A DNA stretch of 39,497 bases from a virus. Shown one piece after another: positions 14,448 through 22,646 of this stretch (position 1 is the stretch's first letter; each line of letters begins with the position of its first letter). The notes under the pieces are model-generated. The model was not told the origin of the DNA. It was given only the letters and a program-made list of their open reading frames with translations, and made no database searches. The position numbers and the translations under genes are program-made. Location of the stretch: IMG/VR virus record IMGVR_UViG_3300025806_000067, positions 1-39,497 of that record; one strand, given 5' to 3'.

Positions 14448-15747
14448 AATACAAGGTAGCACCGCTAAAGTTAAAAGTGATCCTATCAGTACACCTATTA
14501 TTAAAAGAGGTGACGAAGAAGATATAGATTCTACTTATAAATGGATTCCTTTTTTCCAAGATTCTAGCAACATTTACGTTAATGACTTAGCAAAACGTGC
14601 TAGAAGGTCAAGTACTCACAGCTCCATTATCAATCAAAAGATAACTTTTGCGGTTGGTAAAGGTTTTGTATTTAAAATTGATGGTAAAGAAGTAGATTAT
14701 GATGAATTACCTGATGATTTAAAAGAATGGATTTCAGAGGTAAACCCTGAAGGAGATAGTTTAGCTGATGTTTTCCATGATTGGATGCAATCTTTTGTTA
14801 TTACTGGTAATTGCTACCCTCATGTTAAAAAGTCGGGTGATTTCACAGCTTTATACAATGAAGATGCAACTACAGTAAGAAAATCTAAGGATAAAAAAAG
14901 AGCTTATATTTCTAACTTTTGGAGGGATATTAAACTAGGTACAGTTCCAACTATAGATACTCCTGTTAATTCAGATTTAAAGTTTTATAATAGAACAAGT
15001 CAAAAAGAGTATTTACTTCATGTGATGCGTAAGTTTCCTGAGTTTAACTACTATGGTTTACCTGATTATGTAGGTGCTTTAGATTGGATTGATATAGAGT
15101 ACAGAATGAGTAAGTACAATATTGATAAATTTGATAATGGGTTTTTTCCTAGTGTACTTATGCAAATGTTCGGTGAAGTTCCTGATGGAATGACAGCTCA
15201 ACAATATGTAGAAAAGATTAAGAAAACTTATACGGGTGAAGGTAATAACGATAAATTTATTATTGAGCTTTTAGATAGTCCTGAACAAGCTGCTATAATA
15301 AAAGAGTTTACAAGGGAGCGAGATGGTGAATTTTTAGATATAGGTGAAATGTCTACTAAAGCTATTATTGTAGCTCATAGAATAACACCCGCATTAGCAG
15401 GATTAGAAACGGCAGGAAAGTTAGGAGGTAACGAACAGATTAAACTAGAATATGACAAGTTTATGAATAGTGTTATTATCCCTGATTACCAAGAGCCATT
15501 ATTGAAAGTATTAAACAGGATTATAAAAAGAGAAACTAATTTCTCTAATGTTGAGGTTAGTATTTTAAATGTTGCTCCTGTAGGTAATTCAGATAGAATA
15601 GATGTAAATGCTGTTACTACTATAAATGAGGGTAGGGAGATGGTAGGTTTAAAACCTTTAGAAGATGAAGCGGTAGGTAGCTTATTTATTAATCAAAATT
15701 CAGTAGCTAATATAGAAGTTACTGAAGATAAAAAAACAGAAGAGTAA
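14425..15747 (+). CDS. portal protein
   Basis: 440 aa, the usual size for siphovirus portals. Recognisable segments: an N-terminal wing with KRARRSSTHSSIINQKITFAVGKGF (residues about 52-76, read in two parts), LPDYVGALDWIDIEYRMSKY (about 213-232), a clip/stem region with YVEKIKKTYTGEGNNDKFII, then AHRITPALAGLETAGKLGGN (about 316-335) and the crown helix. The portal forms the dodecameric DNA channel and docks the terminase. Its stop overlaps the connector start (TAATGG). Confidence 0.9.
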   Translation: MSEKKKFKIQGSTAKVKSDPISTPIIKRGDEEDIDSTYKWIPFFQDSSNIYVNDLAKRARRSSTHSSIINQKITFAVGKGFVFKIDGKEVDYDELPDDLKEWISEVNPEGDSLADVFHDWMQSFVITGNCYPHVKKSGDFTALYNEDATTVRKSKDKKRAYISNFWRDIKLGTVPTIDTPVNSDLKFYNRTSQKEYLLHVMRKFPEFNYYGLPDYVGALDWIDIEYRMSKYNIDKFDNGFFPSVLMQMFGEVPDGMTAQQYVEKIKKTYTGEGNNDKFIIELLDSPEQAAIIKEFTRERDGEFLDIGEMSTKAIIVAHRITPALAGLETAGKLGGNEQIKLEYDKFMNSVIIPDYQEPLLKVLNRIIKRETNFSNVEVSILNVAPVGNSDRIDVNAVTTINEGREMVGLKPLEDEAVGSLFINQNSVANIEVTEDKKTEE

Positions 15748-16253
15748 TGGCTTTTAATACTCCTATAATGACATCAATAGAGGTTAAGGATTTAGCTATT
15801 AATGATGCTGCATTCGATCAATCTTATTTTGATAATTATTTATTACCAACTCAAAGAAAATATCTTAGAGATGTGATAGGTAAAGATTTCTATAATGAAC
15901 TTTTAACAGAAATTGCAGCAGATACATTAACCGCTGATAATGAAACTTTAGTAGATGACTTTATTAAACCTATGTTAGCTCATTATAATGTGTATGAAGT
16001 TTATTCTAAAATACACGTTCAATTAAGTAATCAAGGTTCTATAATTAATGATCCTGAATACGGAGCACAAGCTCAAAGCTTTGATTATTCACAAAGTAGG
16101 GATTTCTATATGAATAAGGCTGATTTTTGGCGTAAAGACATGATTGTTTTTATTGAAGATTCCAACGATGCAGACCCTACAACTTATCCTTTATTTGATG
16201 AGTGTAAAGATATTCAGCAAGTTAATAAGAAAGGTATAATCTTTTACGACTAA
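15747..16253 (+). CDS. head-tail connector protein
   Basis: 168 aa, helical, directly coupled to the portal stop. DAAFDQSYFDNYLLPTQRKY, LRDVIGKDFYNELLTEI and DFIKPMLAHYNVYEVYSKIH fit the gp6-like head-tail adaptor family common in Bacteroidetes phages (often annotated DUF6712). Such proteins form the ring below the portal. C-terminal residues about 125-168 are less conserved. Four nt before the spike gene. Confidence 0.8.
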   Translation: MAFNTPIMTSIEVKDLAINDAAFDQSYFDNYLLPTQRKYLRDVIGKDFYNELLTEIAADTLTADNETLVDDFIKPMLAHYNVYEVYSKIHVQLSNQGSIINDPEYGAQAQSFDYSQSRDFYMNKADFWRKDMIVFIEDSNDADPTTYPLFDECKDIQQVNKKGIIFYD

Positions 16254-16256
16254 AAA

Positions 16257-17924
16257 ATGGCGATAGTAATACATAAAAATATAGTTGACGGTGAAATTCA
16301 CGTACCTAAAGGCTTTACCCCTGCGAATGATGGCGATTACTCATGGAAAAATGAGTTAGGGGAGTTAGAGTATCAGGATGAATTAGTTTTACCTTCTGCT
16401 TTAAACTTTGTAGATGCAAGTTTAGCACCTCCTACGGAAAGTACAGGAGATATATACGTGTTGTCTTTAGGTGGTTCTGTTCATGCTGATTGGGATAGTG
16501 TAAGCCTTAAAGATTGGGTGAGATATGATGGTACAACATGGAATAGTATAACACCTCAAAAGGCTAGTTTATGCTATGATAAAACCACAGACTTTCTACA
16601 GTATTATGATGGTTCTGCATGGGCATCTATGAAAGGTGGTATATCTAATGTGACATCAGCAGAAAAAGCAGCTTTAACACCTGCAACGGGTGAATTTGTT
16701 TACGATACTGATTTAGATAGTTTACAACGCTACAACGGTTCTGCATGGATAGATATTGCTAAAGGTTACGGTTTAGTTTCTGTAAGTCAATCACTAGGGC
16801 AACCCGTATTTTACACCGATTTAGCAACTGCATACGCTGCTGCATCTAGTGGTGATGTAGTTAAATTACATACTGACATAACAGAAAACGGTGATGTTGA
16901 AATAACTTTAACAGCGGGTGTTATATTGGATTTAAACAGTTATACATACACATTAAATACTACAGGAAATTCTCATGTCTTTGCAACAGCAGTAGGTTCA
17001 GGAACTTTTACAATTAAAAACGGAACAGTTTTAAAAATAGGTGGCGGTACTGGTTACGTTTTTAACATAACAGGAAGTTTACCCGTTTTAAAATTCACTA
17101 ATACCATTTTTAACAGTTCAACTGGAAGGTGTTTATTTACAAAGGGGCAACTTACAGCCTTTGGTAGTAAGTTTTACGGTACATCTTCGGGTGATGGTAA
17201 TTTTATAAACGGTTCATCGGGGTCTTATTGTTACGGTGGCGAATTTTACAACTTAGGAACAGGTGGTAATCAGTGTTACAATGCAGAAATGAAGTATAGC
17301 AGATGGGAAGCAATAAACGGCACGGGATGTGCTGTTACTGGTAAAGCCACTCATTGTGATTTCTATTCTGATTCAGGGAATGGATTAAACGCTTTAAGCG
17401 GTGCTTCTATCGTACATTGTTACGCGGAATCAAACACAGGAAGGGGTACAACATCAAGTACAGCAACTACCACCATATCCCACTTAGTATCAATAAGCAA
17501 TACTAATATAGGTTTATACGCTAAAGGAATAAAAAGCCTTAGGCACTCTACAGGGATTTCAGGAGGTTCAAATTACGGAATACAGGCAGCATTAGAAACA
17601 AGCTTTTGTTATGCTGAAAGTCAAAGCGGTAGCGGTATGTCTACAGATACTGACGACATAACAGTCGATACTTGTACGGTAAAAGTAAAAAGCGGTACAG
17701 GTCATGGTATACAAAATAACGGGTTTAGAAATAGAATTTATAACTGTACAATTGAAGTTGCTAGTACAAGCGCGTATGGTATAGTACAAGGCGCAGCAGA
17801 TGGTTATTATGTAGGTAATAAAGTGAAAGGAACTGTTGCGGGAACTAAAGGTAGATACGTTACAACAGGCGCTAACCTTTGGACAGATACGGCAGATGCA
17901 CAAGGTAATTCAGCTAATTTATAA
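16257..17924 (+). CDS. tail spike/fibre with beta-helix domain
   Basis: 555 aa. Residues about 1-60 form an attachment head. Residues about 60-170 carry two tandem units with the pattern YD-x2-TD-x-LQ-x-Y-x-GSAW (CYDKTTDFLQYYDGSAW, then VYDTDLDSLQRYNGSAW). Residues about 180-555 have the short, regular Gly/Asn/Ser/Thr turns and Cys ladders of a right-handed beta-helix (for example GTVLKIGGGTGYVFNITGS, CDFYSDSGNGLNALSGASIV). It is probably the receptor-binding spike, possibly degrading surface glycan. Its place between portal-connector and lysis genes is unusual. Confidence 0.75.
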   Translation: MAIVIHKNIVDGEIHVPKGFTPANDGDYSWKNELGELEYQDELVLPSALNFVDASLAPPTESTGDIYVLSLGGSVHADWDSVSLKDWVRYDGTTWNSITPQKASLCYDKTTDFLQYYDGSAWASMKGGISNVTSAEKAALTPATGEFVYDTDLDSLQRYNGSAWIDIAKGYGLVSVSQSLGQPVFYTDLATAYAAASSGDVVKLHTDITENGDVEITLTAGVILDLNSYTYTLNTTGNSHVFATAVGSGTFTIKNGTVLKIGGGTGYVFNITGSLPVLKFTNTIFNSSTGRCLFTKGQLTAFGSKFYGTSSGDGNFINGSSGSYCYGGEFYNLGTGGNQCYNAEMKYSRWEAINGTGCAVTGKATHCDFYSDSGNGLNALSGASIVHCYAESNTGRGTTSSTATTTISHLVSISNTNIGLYAKGIKSLRHSTGISGGSNYGIQAALETSFCYAESQSGSGMSTDTDDITVDTCTVKVKSGTGHGIQNNGFRNRIYNCTIEVASTSAYGIVQGAADGYYVGNKVKGTVAGTKGRYVTTGANLWTDTADAQGNSANL

Positions 17925-17941
17925 TATTTAAAAAAAAGAAA

Positions 17942-18358
17942 ATGAATAGTAATGTTTATCAATACGGAAATGACCCAATAACGGGGTTACCACGCCAATT
18001 AGTAAGAGATACGGCAGTAGTGCAGGAGGAAATGAACACAAACCCGCTGCCATGTGCTGTAGTGCATTTAAGACTACAAACGTACATAGCAGAAACTGGT
18101 GCAGTTGTAACTGATATAAGCGCAGGATATACAGTTAAGAAAGGTGATATTTCTTATGATGTTAACGGTAATCCTTTACCGAAGTATATTTACACCTATG
18201 TAGACGGTCAGTTAGTTGTAACGCCTGTTTTAGATGGTGAAGGAAACCCAGTACCTAGAAACAACGGTTACGAAAACATTATACTATTATCACAAATGCC
18301 TGTACCTTTTGATACGGTTTTAGATAATGGAATTAAGGAATATTATAACTTAGTTTAA
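17942..18358 (+). CDS. hypothetical virion-associated protein, 138 aa
   Basis: Begins MNSNVYQYGNDPITGLPRQL and has alternating strands and Gly/Pro turns (GDISYDVNGNPLPKYIY, VLDGEGNPVPRNNGYENIIL). No membrane segment. It follows the spike by 17 nt and precedes the lysis genes by one base. It may be a spike accessory, chaperone or small fibre, but I do not recognise it. Confidence 0.65.
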   Translation: MNSNVYQYGNDPITGLPRQLVRDTAVVQEEMNTNPLPCAVVHLRLQTYIAETGAVVTDISAGYTVKKGDISYDVNGNPLPKYIYTYVDGQLVVTPVLDGEGNPVPRNNGYENIILLSQMPVPFDTVLDNGIKEYYNLV

Positions 18359-18359
18359 T

Positions 18360-18767
18360 ATGAAAACAGAATCTATATTAGCTATAGTAGTGCCTTTAGT
18401 TGCCCTTCCTATAATTGGAATAATTAGTTTTTTTCTAAAAGGATTATTTAAAGACTTTAAAAAAGAAACGGTTTCTTTAGGGAATAAGATAGAGCGTTTA
18501 GATGTTAAGTTTAGTGATTTTCAACTAACAATACAAAAGATAGCTTTAACTTTAACGGCTGTTGAAAAGGATTTAGATAGAGCTAATGTAGGTTTAAATA
18601 AAACTAGTGAGTTAGCATTGAAAAACTCAGAATGTTTAAAAACTTTGGAACATAAATTTGAAGGCATTAGAAGTAACTTTGAATTAGTGGCTAATGAAAA
18701 CGTAGAGCTTTCTTCTAAGGTTGTTAGATTAGAAAAGGACATAATAAAACTACAAGCTAAAAAATGA
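18360..18767 (+). CDS. membrane-anchored coiled-coil protein, lysis-associated
   Basis: 135 aa. Residues about 6-27 (ILAIVVPLVALPIIGIISFF) are one membrane segment near the N-terminus, and residues about 30-133 are a continuous coiled coil of Lys/Glu/Leu heptads. It overlaps the endolysin candidate by 4 nt (ATGA). This architecture fits an i-spanin-like or XhlA-like lysis accessory protein or antiholin. No outer-membrane partner is adjacent; the lipoprotein at 34512 is far away. Confidence 0.6.
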   Translation: MKTESILAIVVPLVALPIIGIISFFLKGLFKDFKKETVSLGNKIERLDVKFSDFQLTIQKIALTLTAVEKDLDRANVGLNKTSELALKNSECLKTLEHKFEGIRSNFELVANENVELSSKVVRLEKDIIKLQAKK

Positions 18768-19189
18768 AACTAAGATTAGAGCGTACAACATTTACAGATA
18801 AGTCTACAATAGGAGAACTGTATTTAGATAATGATTTTATTTGCTATACATTGGAAGATGTTGTTAGATTACCTGGTGTTAAGGTTTATGGAGAAACTTG
18901 CATTCCTTACGGGCGGTATTCGGTTACTTTAAGTTGGTCTAATAGGTTTAAACAGTTAATGCCTTTAGTTTATAATAAACCTGATCTAAGCGTACAAGAT
19001 GATAAGGGTGTACGTTTTGATGGTATTAGAATACACGCAGGTAATACAGCAAAGGATACGCATGGTTGCCCGTTGGTAGGTCTTAGTAAATCAAAAGATT
19101 TTGTAGGAAATTCTAGGGATGCTTATAAGTTATTAATGGATAAGTTAAAATATATAGATATTATTAAATTAGATATAGTTAAGGTATGA
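18764..19189 (+). CDS. DUF5675-family endolysin candidate
   Basis: 141 aa. The pattern of the DUF5675 family is clear: ERTTFTDKSTIGELYLD, ICYTLED, IPYGRYSVTLSWSNRF and RIHAGNTAKDTHGCPLVG, with His91, His100 and Cys102. The H...HGC arrangement recalls L,D-transpeptidase-like folds, and the family often sits in phage lysis regions, so peptidoglycan cleavage is the likely role. No signal peptide, so a holin is needed. Flanked by coupled membrane-protein genes on both sides. Confidence 0.7.
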   Translation: MKLRLERTTFTDKSTIGELYLDNDFICYTLEDVVRLPGVKVYGETCIPYGRYSVTLSWSNRFKQLMPLVYNKPDLSVQDDKGVRFDGIRIHAGNTAKDTHGCPLVGLSKSKDFVGNSRDAYKLLMDKLKYIDIIKLDIVKV

Positions 19190-19404
19190 ATAAATTAGTA
19201 GGAATAGCTGTAAAAGGTTTAGGTGGTTTCTTTATGAAAAAGGATTCAGGAAAGGATATAGTAAAAGGTGTTGAGGTTGTTAACAATTATAGACTAGATA
19301 AAAGAAAGATAAGCTTAGTTATTATTAGTATATTAGCTTTATTACTTGCGTTTGGTAAGATTGATGTAGAAACATTTATAGAATTATTTAACGAAGTAGA
19401 ATAA
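19186..19404 (+). CDS. putative holin, 72 aa
   Basis: One strong membrane segment at about residues 42-57 (ISLVIISILALLLAFG), a basic stretch before it (YRLDKRK) and an acidic C-terminal tail (ETFIELFNEVE). A glycine-rich amphipathic N-terminus lies at residues about 5-16. It overlaps the endolysin candidate by 4 nt. Size, topology and position fit a holin; sequence alone does not prove it. Last gene of the late operon. Confidence 0.55.
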   Translation: MNKLVGIAVKGLGGFFMKKDSGKDIVKGVEVVNNYRLDKRKISLVIISILALLLAFGKIDVETFIELFNEVE

Positions 19405-19411
19405 GTTTCCA

Positions 19412-19481
19412 TGCCTTTCTAGGCACGTTTTGTTTGTTTGTGTTTTGTTTTAGGGAAGGGGTCGTTACCTTCCCTATTTTT
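19412..19481 (+). terminator. late-operon terminator region
   Basis: Two hairpins. The first is TGCCT (19412-19416)/AGGCA (19421-19425) followed by CGTTTTG. The main one is TAGGGAAGG (19451-19459)/CCTTCCCTA (19468-19476), loop of 8 nt, then five T. It closes the portal-to-holin operon, ahead of the first early promoter. Confidence 0.88.
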
Positions 19482-19522
19482 GTGCCTAATAAATTATTTT
19501 TAGTTTTATTTTTATAATATAG

Positions 19523-19552
19523 TTGTATAATAAGAATTTAATACTATCTTTG
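19523..19552 (+). promoter_or_regulatory. early promoter, TTG-N19-TATCTTTG
   Basis: TTG at 19523-19525, 19 nt, then TATCTTTG at 19545-19552: a full match to the Bacteroidetes primary-sigma consensus. The leader has TTTAACGAAAAACAAAAT before the ATG at 19582; a similar ACGAAAAACAAA-type leader follows the promoters at 20922, 23577, 28150 and 34739. Confidence 0.85.
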
Positions 19553-19581
19553 GTTTAACGAAAAACAAAATAAGCATTATT

Positions 19582-19845
19582 ATGGAAAACTTTAGAGAAA
19601 CATTAGCAAAGATTCAGACAGCAGAAAACACAATTTTTTCATGCACCTTTATTAAGAAAGATGGAAGTGTAAGAAAAATGTTATGCAGGTTAAATGTAAA
19701 GAAAGGTGTTAACGGTGTTGGTATGGCTTATGATCCAATTGAAAAAGGTTTAATACCTGTATGGGATTTACAAGCTAATGCTTTTAGAATGATTAATTTA
19801 AAAACGGTAACAGAATTAAGAATCAAAAAGGAGGAGCTAATTTAA
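19582..19845 (+). CDS. SH3 beta-barrel fold phage protein, 87 aa
   Basis: Contains FIKKDGSVRKMLCRLNVKKGV, then AYDPIEKGLIPVWDLQANAFRMINLKTVTEL. This is the pattern of small proteins annotated as SH3 beta-barrel fold-containing in Bacteroidetes phages, where 'KDG.iR.m.CRL.Vkk' and 'vwDlq...fRmInl.t' are conserved. Biochemical role unknown; nucleic acid or host-protein binding is plausible. First gene of the early region with the best promoter in the window. Confidence 0.75.
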   Translation: MENFRETLAKIQTAENTIFSCTFIKKDGSVRKMLCRLNVKKGVNGVGMAYDPIEKGLIPVWDLQANAFRMINLKTVTELRIKKEELI

Positions 19846-19872
19846 GCTCTTCTTTTTATAAACTATAGAAAG

Positions 19873-20031
19873 ATGGAAAATTTAAAAAATGAGATTTACA
19901 AAATAATGGATGCTAACCAAACAGGATTAAGAGGTAAAGAGTATTACGATTGTCCAAAGTGGGCATTACTTGAAAAAGATTTTGATGATGTAATAGAAGA
20001 AATAATAGAACTAATAAATAAAAACAAGTAA
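19873..20031 (+). CDS. hypothetical protein, 52 aa
   Basis: ATG at 19873, TAA at 20029-20031, 3 nt before the next start. Begins MENLKNEIYKIMDANQTGLR, includes GKEYYDCPKWALLEKD and an acidic helix (DVIEEIIELINKNK). It fits the gap between two early genes in the same direction, which supports coding. No family recognised. Confidence 0.55.
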   Translation: MENLKNEIYKIMDANQTGLRGKEYYDCPKWALLEKDFDDVIEEIIELINKNK

Positions 20032-20034
20032 ATT

Positions 20035-20280
20035 ATGTGGATTAAGTTAGAAAATGAAAGTGTAAATTTTGATAATGTTACTAATTATCATATTGTTTCA
20101 GTACCTGAAAGAGGTAATGGAGGTAAACCTACAGGTGATTACAAGCACCACGTAGTTACTATTTCAACAAATAATGAAAGTGAAGAGTTTGGAGGTGTTA
20201 GGATTAAGTACGATACCTACGAAGAAGCAAAAGCGGTAATTAAAAAATTAGATAACATTTTAAAAGTAGTTGAATTATGA
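20035..20280 (+). CDS. hypothetical early protein, 81 aa
   Basis: Beta-strand-rich N-terminus (MWIKLENESVNFDNVTNYHI) and middle (HHVVTISTNNESEEFGGVRI), then a helix (YEEAKAVIKKLDNILKVVEL). The order looks like a small beta-barrel plus helix. Overlaps the next gene by 4 nt (ATGA). No recognisable motif. Confidence 0.6.
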   Translation: MWIKLENESVNFDNVTNYHIVSVPERGNGGKPTGDYKHHVVTISTNNESEEFGGVRIKYDTYEEAKAVIKKLDNILKVVEL

Positions 20281-20885
20281 AAAAGTTAACATTGAATTAT
20301 TTATTTATAGGTTTAGGTTTTACGCTTATATTACTAGGGTGGTTTATTAGTTCTGTTTATTATGAAGTAGCTGTTAATTTATACTTTGCAATTGTATTGC
20401 TTTCTATGGTTGTTTTAACGGTTCTTATACCGCTTCTAAGGTGGTTGTTTTGTAATGTCAGTAAAACGTATACTATTAAAAAAGGGGGTCATTACTCAGG
20501 GTTTAGATTTAAGCCTTTTATTAAAAAATCCAGTCAATCGGTAGATGTTACTTTTCATGAAGGATGTAATACATACGAGAAAGGAAACGATCAATTAAAC
20601 GAGCAGATTAATAAGCTTTTTGGCTTTGGTGATATACTACACCACAACAACTCAGATAGAATAGGATGGAGATATAACAACTTAACAAAAAAGATAGACT
20701 TATTTAATTATAGATATGTTTATGGAGAATTAAAAGTAGTTGGTATTGGTGATGTTCTTATAGGTCAAAAGATCAGGATAGACTTAAAAAGTAGTACTTA
20801 CTGGTTTGGTGTTAATCGCTTTCCTTACTTTGGCGGTAAAGCTGTAGCTCCTAATGATGTTAAAATAACACTAACTTTTAAATAA
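20277..20885 (+). CDS. two-pass membrane protein, 202 aa
   Basis: Two membrane segments at about residues 8-27 (YLFIGLGFTLILLGWFISSV) and 33-58 (NLYFAIVLLSMVVLTVLIPLL), followed by a cytoplasmic or periplasmic domain of about 140 residues with basic KFIKKSSQ-like stretches and many Gly/Tyr. An early-expressed membrane protein might alter the envelope or exclude other phages; nothing in the sequence shows which. Coupled to the gene before it. A promoter for the next operon follows directly. Confidence 0.65.
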   Translation: MKKLTLNYLFIGLGFTLILLGWFISSVYYEVAVNLYFAIVLLSMVVLTVLIPLLRWLFCNVSKTYTIKKGGHYSGFRFKPFIKKSSQSVDVTFHEGCNTYEKGNDQLNEQINKLFGFGDILHHNNSDRIGWRYNNLTKKIDLFNYRYVYGELKVVGIGDVLIGQKIRIDLKSSTYWFGVNRFPYFGGKAVAPNDVKITLTFK

Positions 20886-20921
20886 TATTATTTTAATAGC
20901 GTGGTATTAAGAATTTATTAC

Positions 20922-20929
20922 TATATTTG
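20922..20929 (+). promoter_or_regulatory. early promoter -7 box TATATTTG
   Basis: Preceded by AAGAATTTATTAC, nearly the same as AAGAATTTAATAC before the 19545 box. The -33 region is GTGG rather than TTG. The leader holds ACGAACAAAAACAACG before the ATG at 20955. Confidence 0.7.
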
Positions 20930-20954
20930 TACCACAACGAACAAAAACAACGAT

Positions 20955-21305
20955 ATGAAAACTTCAGCAGTAGTAAAGGAAATCTTTTTAGCAGACTTAG
21001 AAACTAAAAACTTCAAATGTTATTTTGACATAGACGATTCAAAAGTAGATGTATTTAGTAATGGTCATTTATATAGTGTATGTATTGATTTCGAGTATGA
21101 AATTAACGCTACTTTAGAAAGTGATAATGGTACTGGTTATAATGTAGAAACTATATTTACTGCTGTTGATATTGTATTCTTTGATTCTACAGGTGATGAG
21201 GTTGCAATAAACGCTAAAGGTAGTGATTTAAGAGAGTTTAGGGATTTTTTATCTATCAGGTTTGAAGATTATGTAAACGATAATAAAATATATGACAATG
21301 AATAA
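20955..21305 (+). CDS. hypothetical early protein, 116 aa
   Basis: The ATG at 20955 is chosen over the in-frame GTG at 20901 because the -7 box at 20922 lies between them and the ATG follows the common leader. Acidic, beta-rich: KCYFDIDDSKVDVFSNGHLY, VCIDFEYEINATLESDNGTG, VDIVFFDSTGDEV. Related strand patterns occur in phage proteins of unknown function next to recombination genes. Overlaps the next ORF by 14 nt. Confidence 0.7.
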   Translation: MKTSAVVKEIFLADLETKNFKCYFDIDDSKVDVFSNGHLYSVCIDFEYEINATLESDNGTGYNVETIFTAVDIVFFDSTGDEVAINAKGSDLREFRDFLSIRFEDYVNDNKIYDNE

Positions 21306-21534
21306 ACAAAAGTTAAGTGACTTCCTGCTAGAAACTGGTGGGAAGTCTAACAAGGGTATAGCTGATTCTATAAGAGATGTAAAAGGCTTAAAAAATCCAC
21401 ATGATAACGTAGTTATATTTCAAGAAAAGCGTAGTATATGCGCTACGGCTGAAAAGCTACAAAACATAATAAGAGCATTTGATAAAGATGCAGTACTAAC
21501 GATTAAAACAAAAAAAGGACAATGGAAGGGTTAA
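21292..21534 (+). CDS. hypothetical early protein, 80 aa
   Basis: Two in-frame ATGs at 21292 and 21298; either fits. The sequence MNKQKLSDFLLETGGKSNKG, then SIRDVKGLKNPHDNVVIFQE and KAVLTIK-like C-terminus is basic at both ends. It overlaps the Rad52-like gene by 13 nt, so it is translated with it; it may assist recombination. No motif found. Confidence 0.65.
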   Translation: MTMNKQKLSDFLLETGGKSNKGIADSIRDVKGLKNPHDNVVIFQEKRSICATAEKLQNIIRAFDKDAVLTIKTKKGQWKG

Positions 21535-22043
21535 GTAAAAAATTAGAAGCTAAGAATATTGATTTTAAGGTTAAGCAGTTAATTAAAGTTGGCGTGAAAG
21601 TAAAAGCTTTATTATTAGCTTATAAAGATGCTAGGGTTGATATGTCTATACTTGATGAGGTTGCAGGTGTTGGTAATTGGCAAAATGACTATAAAAGAGA
21701 TACTAAAGGAGTTTTACAGGGTGGTATAGCTGTTAAGTTTGGAAGTGAGTGGGTTTGGAAGTGGTCAAACGGTACTGAATCAGCAATGGAAAAAGAAAAA
21801 GGTGAATATTCTGATGCTTTTAAAAGAGCAGGTTTTATGTGGGGTATCGGTAGGCATTTATATGACTTTCCTAATTTATTTATTGACTTGAAAGATGATG
21901 AATATTACGATAAGCAAGGTAAGCCAACAGCTAGTAATAAATTAAGACCTAATGACTGGAATTGGTTTATAGATTATGAAAAAGGCATAATAGGAGCTAG
22001 AGATAAAAAAGGTGATGTAAGAGTTAATGAAAAAATTAAGTAA
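21522..22043 (+). CDS. Rad52/22-like single-strand annealing protein
   Basis: 173 aa. The Rad52/Sak-type signature is present: ARVDMSILDEVAGVGNWQND (residues about 38-57), WVWKWSNGTESAMEKEKGEY (about 86-105) and SDAFKRAGFMWGIGRHLYDF (about 106-125). These proteins form rings that anneal complementary single strands in phage recombination and end repair. The adjacent genes for an SSB-like DUF3127 protein and a VRR-NUC nuclease complete a recombination module. Confidence 0.88.
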   Translation: MEGLSKKLEAKNIDFKVKQLIKVGVKVKALLLAYKDARVDMSILDEVAGVGNWQNDYKRDTKGVLQGGIAVKFGSEWVWKWSNGTESAMEKEKGEYSDAFKRAGFMWGIGRHLYDFPNLFIDLKDDEYYDKQGKPTASNKLRPNDWNWFIDYEKGIIGARDKKGDVRVNEKIK

Positions 22044-22045
22044 TT

Positions 22046-22279
22046 ATGGCTTATAGTAATAGTGAAGAGTATGCAGGTGAATGGATGATTACAATAATGG
22101 AAAATCTATTACGTACATCTTCAATACCACAGGAAGAAGTAGAAGAGGTTGAAAGGTATATGTTTGATACTACGTTAACAGTTGAAAAGGCTAACGAAAT
22201 AATGGACTACCTAAAAGCTAATCAGACTAGAGGTAAAACTTTAGATGTAGATTTTGATGAAAGAATGAAAAGAGTTTAA
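22046..22279 (+). CDS. hypothetical protein, 77 aa
   Basis: Acidic, helical: MAYSNSEEYAGEWMITIMEN, then IPQEEVEEVERYMFDTTLTV and a C-terminus DVDFDERMKRV. Lies 2 nt after the Rad52-like gene and 19 nt before the DUF3127 gene. Similar short acidic proteins are common in such modules; role unknown. Confidence 0.65.
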   Translation: MAYSNSEEYAGEWMITIMENLLRTSSIPQEEVEEVERYMFDTTLTVEKANEIMDYLKANQTRGKTLDVDFDERMKRV

Positions 22280-22298
22280 CAATTAAATAAAGTAGATT

Positions 22299-22646
22299 AT
22301 GTTTGAAATTAATGGAAGAATTAAAGTAGTTAATGATACAGTTGTTGTTAGTGAAAAGTTTAAAAAAAGAGAGTTTGTTATTACTGATGAAACAAGCCAG
22401 TATCCACAGGATATTCTAATGCAGCTTACACAGGATAATGTAGATAAGATGAATGGAGTTAAGGTTGGTGATGTACTTACTGTTAAATTTAATTTACGTG
22501 GTCGCGAATGGGTAAACCCTGAAGGAGTTTCTAAGTATTTTAACAGCCTTGATTGTTGGTTTGTTCAAAAAGGTGAAGCAACTGCAAAACCTTCTGCTCC
22601 TGCTATGGAAGTTAGTAATGATGTAAATGATGATCTCCCCTTTTAA
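22299..22646 (+). CDS. DUF3127 SSB-like protein
   Basis: 115 aa. Matches DUF3127: FKKREFVITDETSQYPQDI (residues about 21-39), VGDVLTVKFNLRGREWVNP (about 56-74) and YFNSLDCWFVQ (about 80-90), an OB-fold pattern. The tail ends NDVNDDLPF, like the acidic C-terminal tip of bacterial SSB that recruits repair proteins. It probably coats single-stranded phage DNA and works with the Rad52-like protein. Its stop overlaps the next start (TAATGG). Confidence 0.85.
   Translation: MFEINGRIKVVNDTVVVSEKFKKREFVITDETSQYPQDILMQLTQDNVDKMNGVKVGDVLTVKFNLRGREWVNPEGVSKYFNSLDCWFVQKGEATAKPSAPAMEVSNDVNDDLPF

Noticed and set aside
17592-17903. Minus-strand ORF of 103 aa, Cys-rich
   Set aside because: Antisense to the beta-helix repeats of the spike; the Cys and Ile pattern mirrors those repeats.
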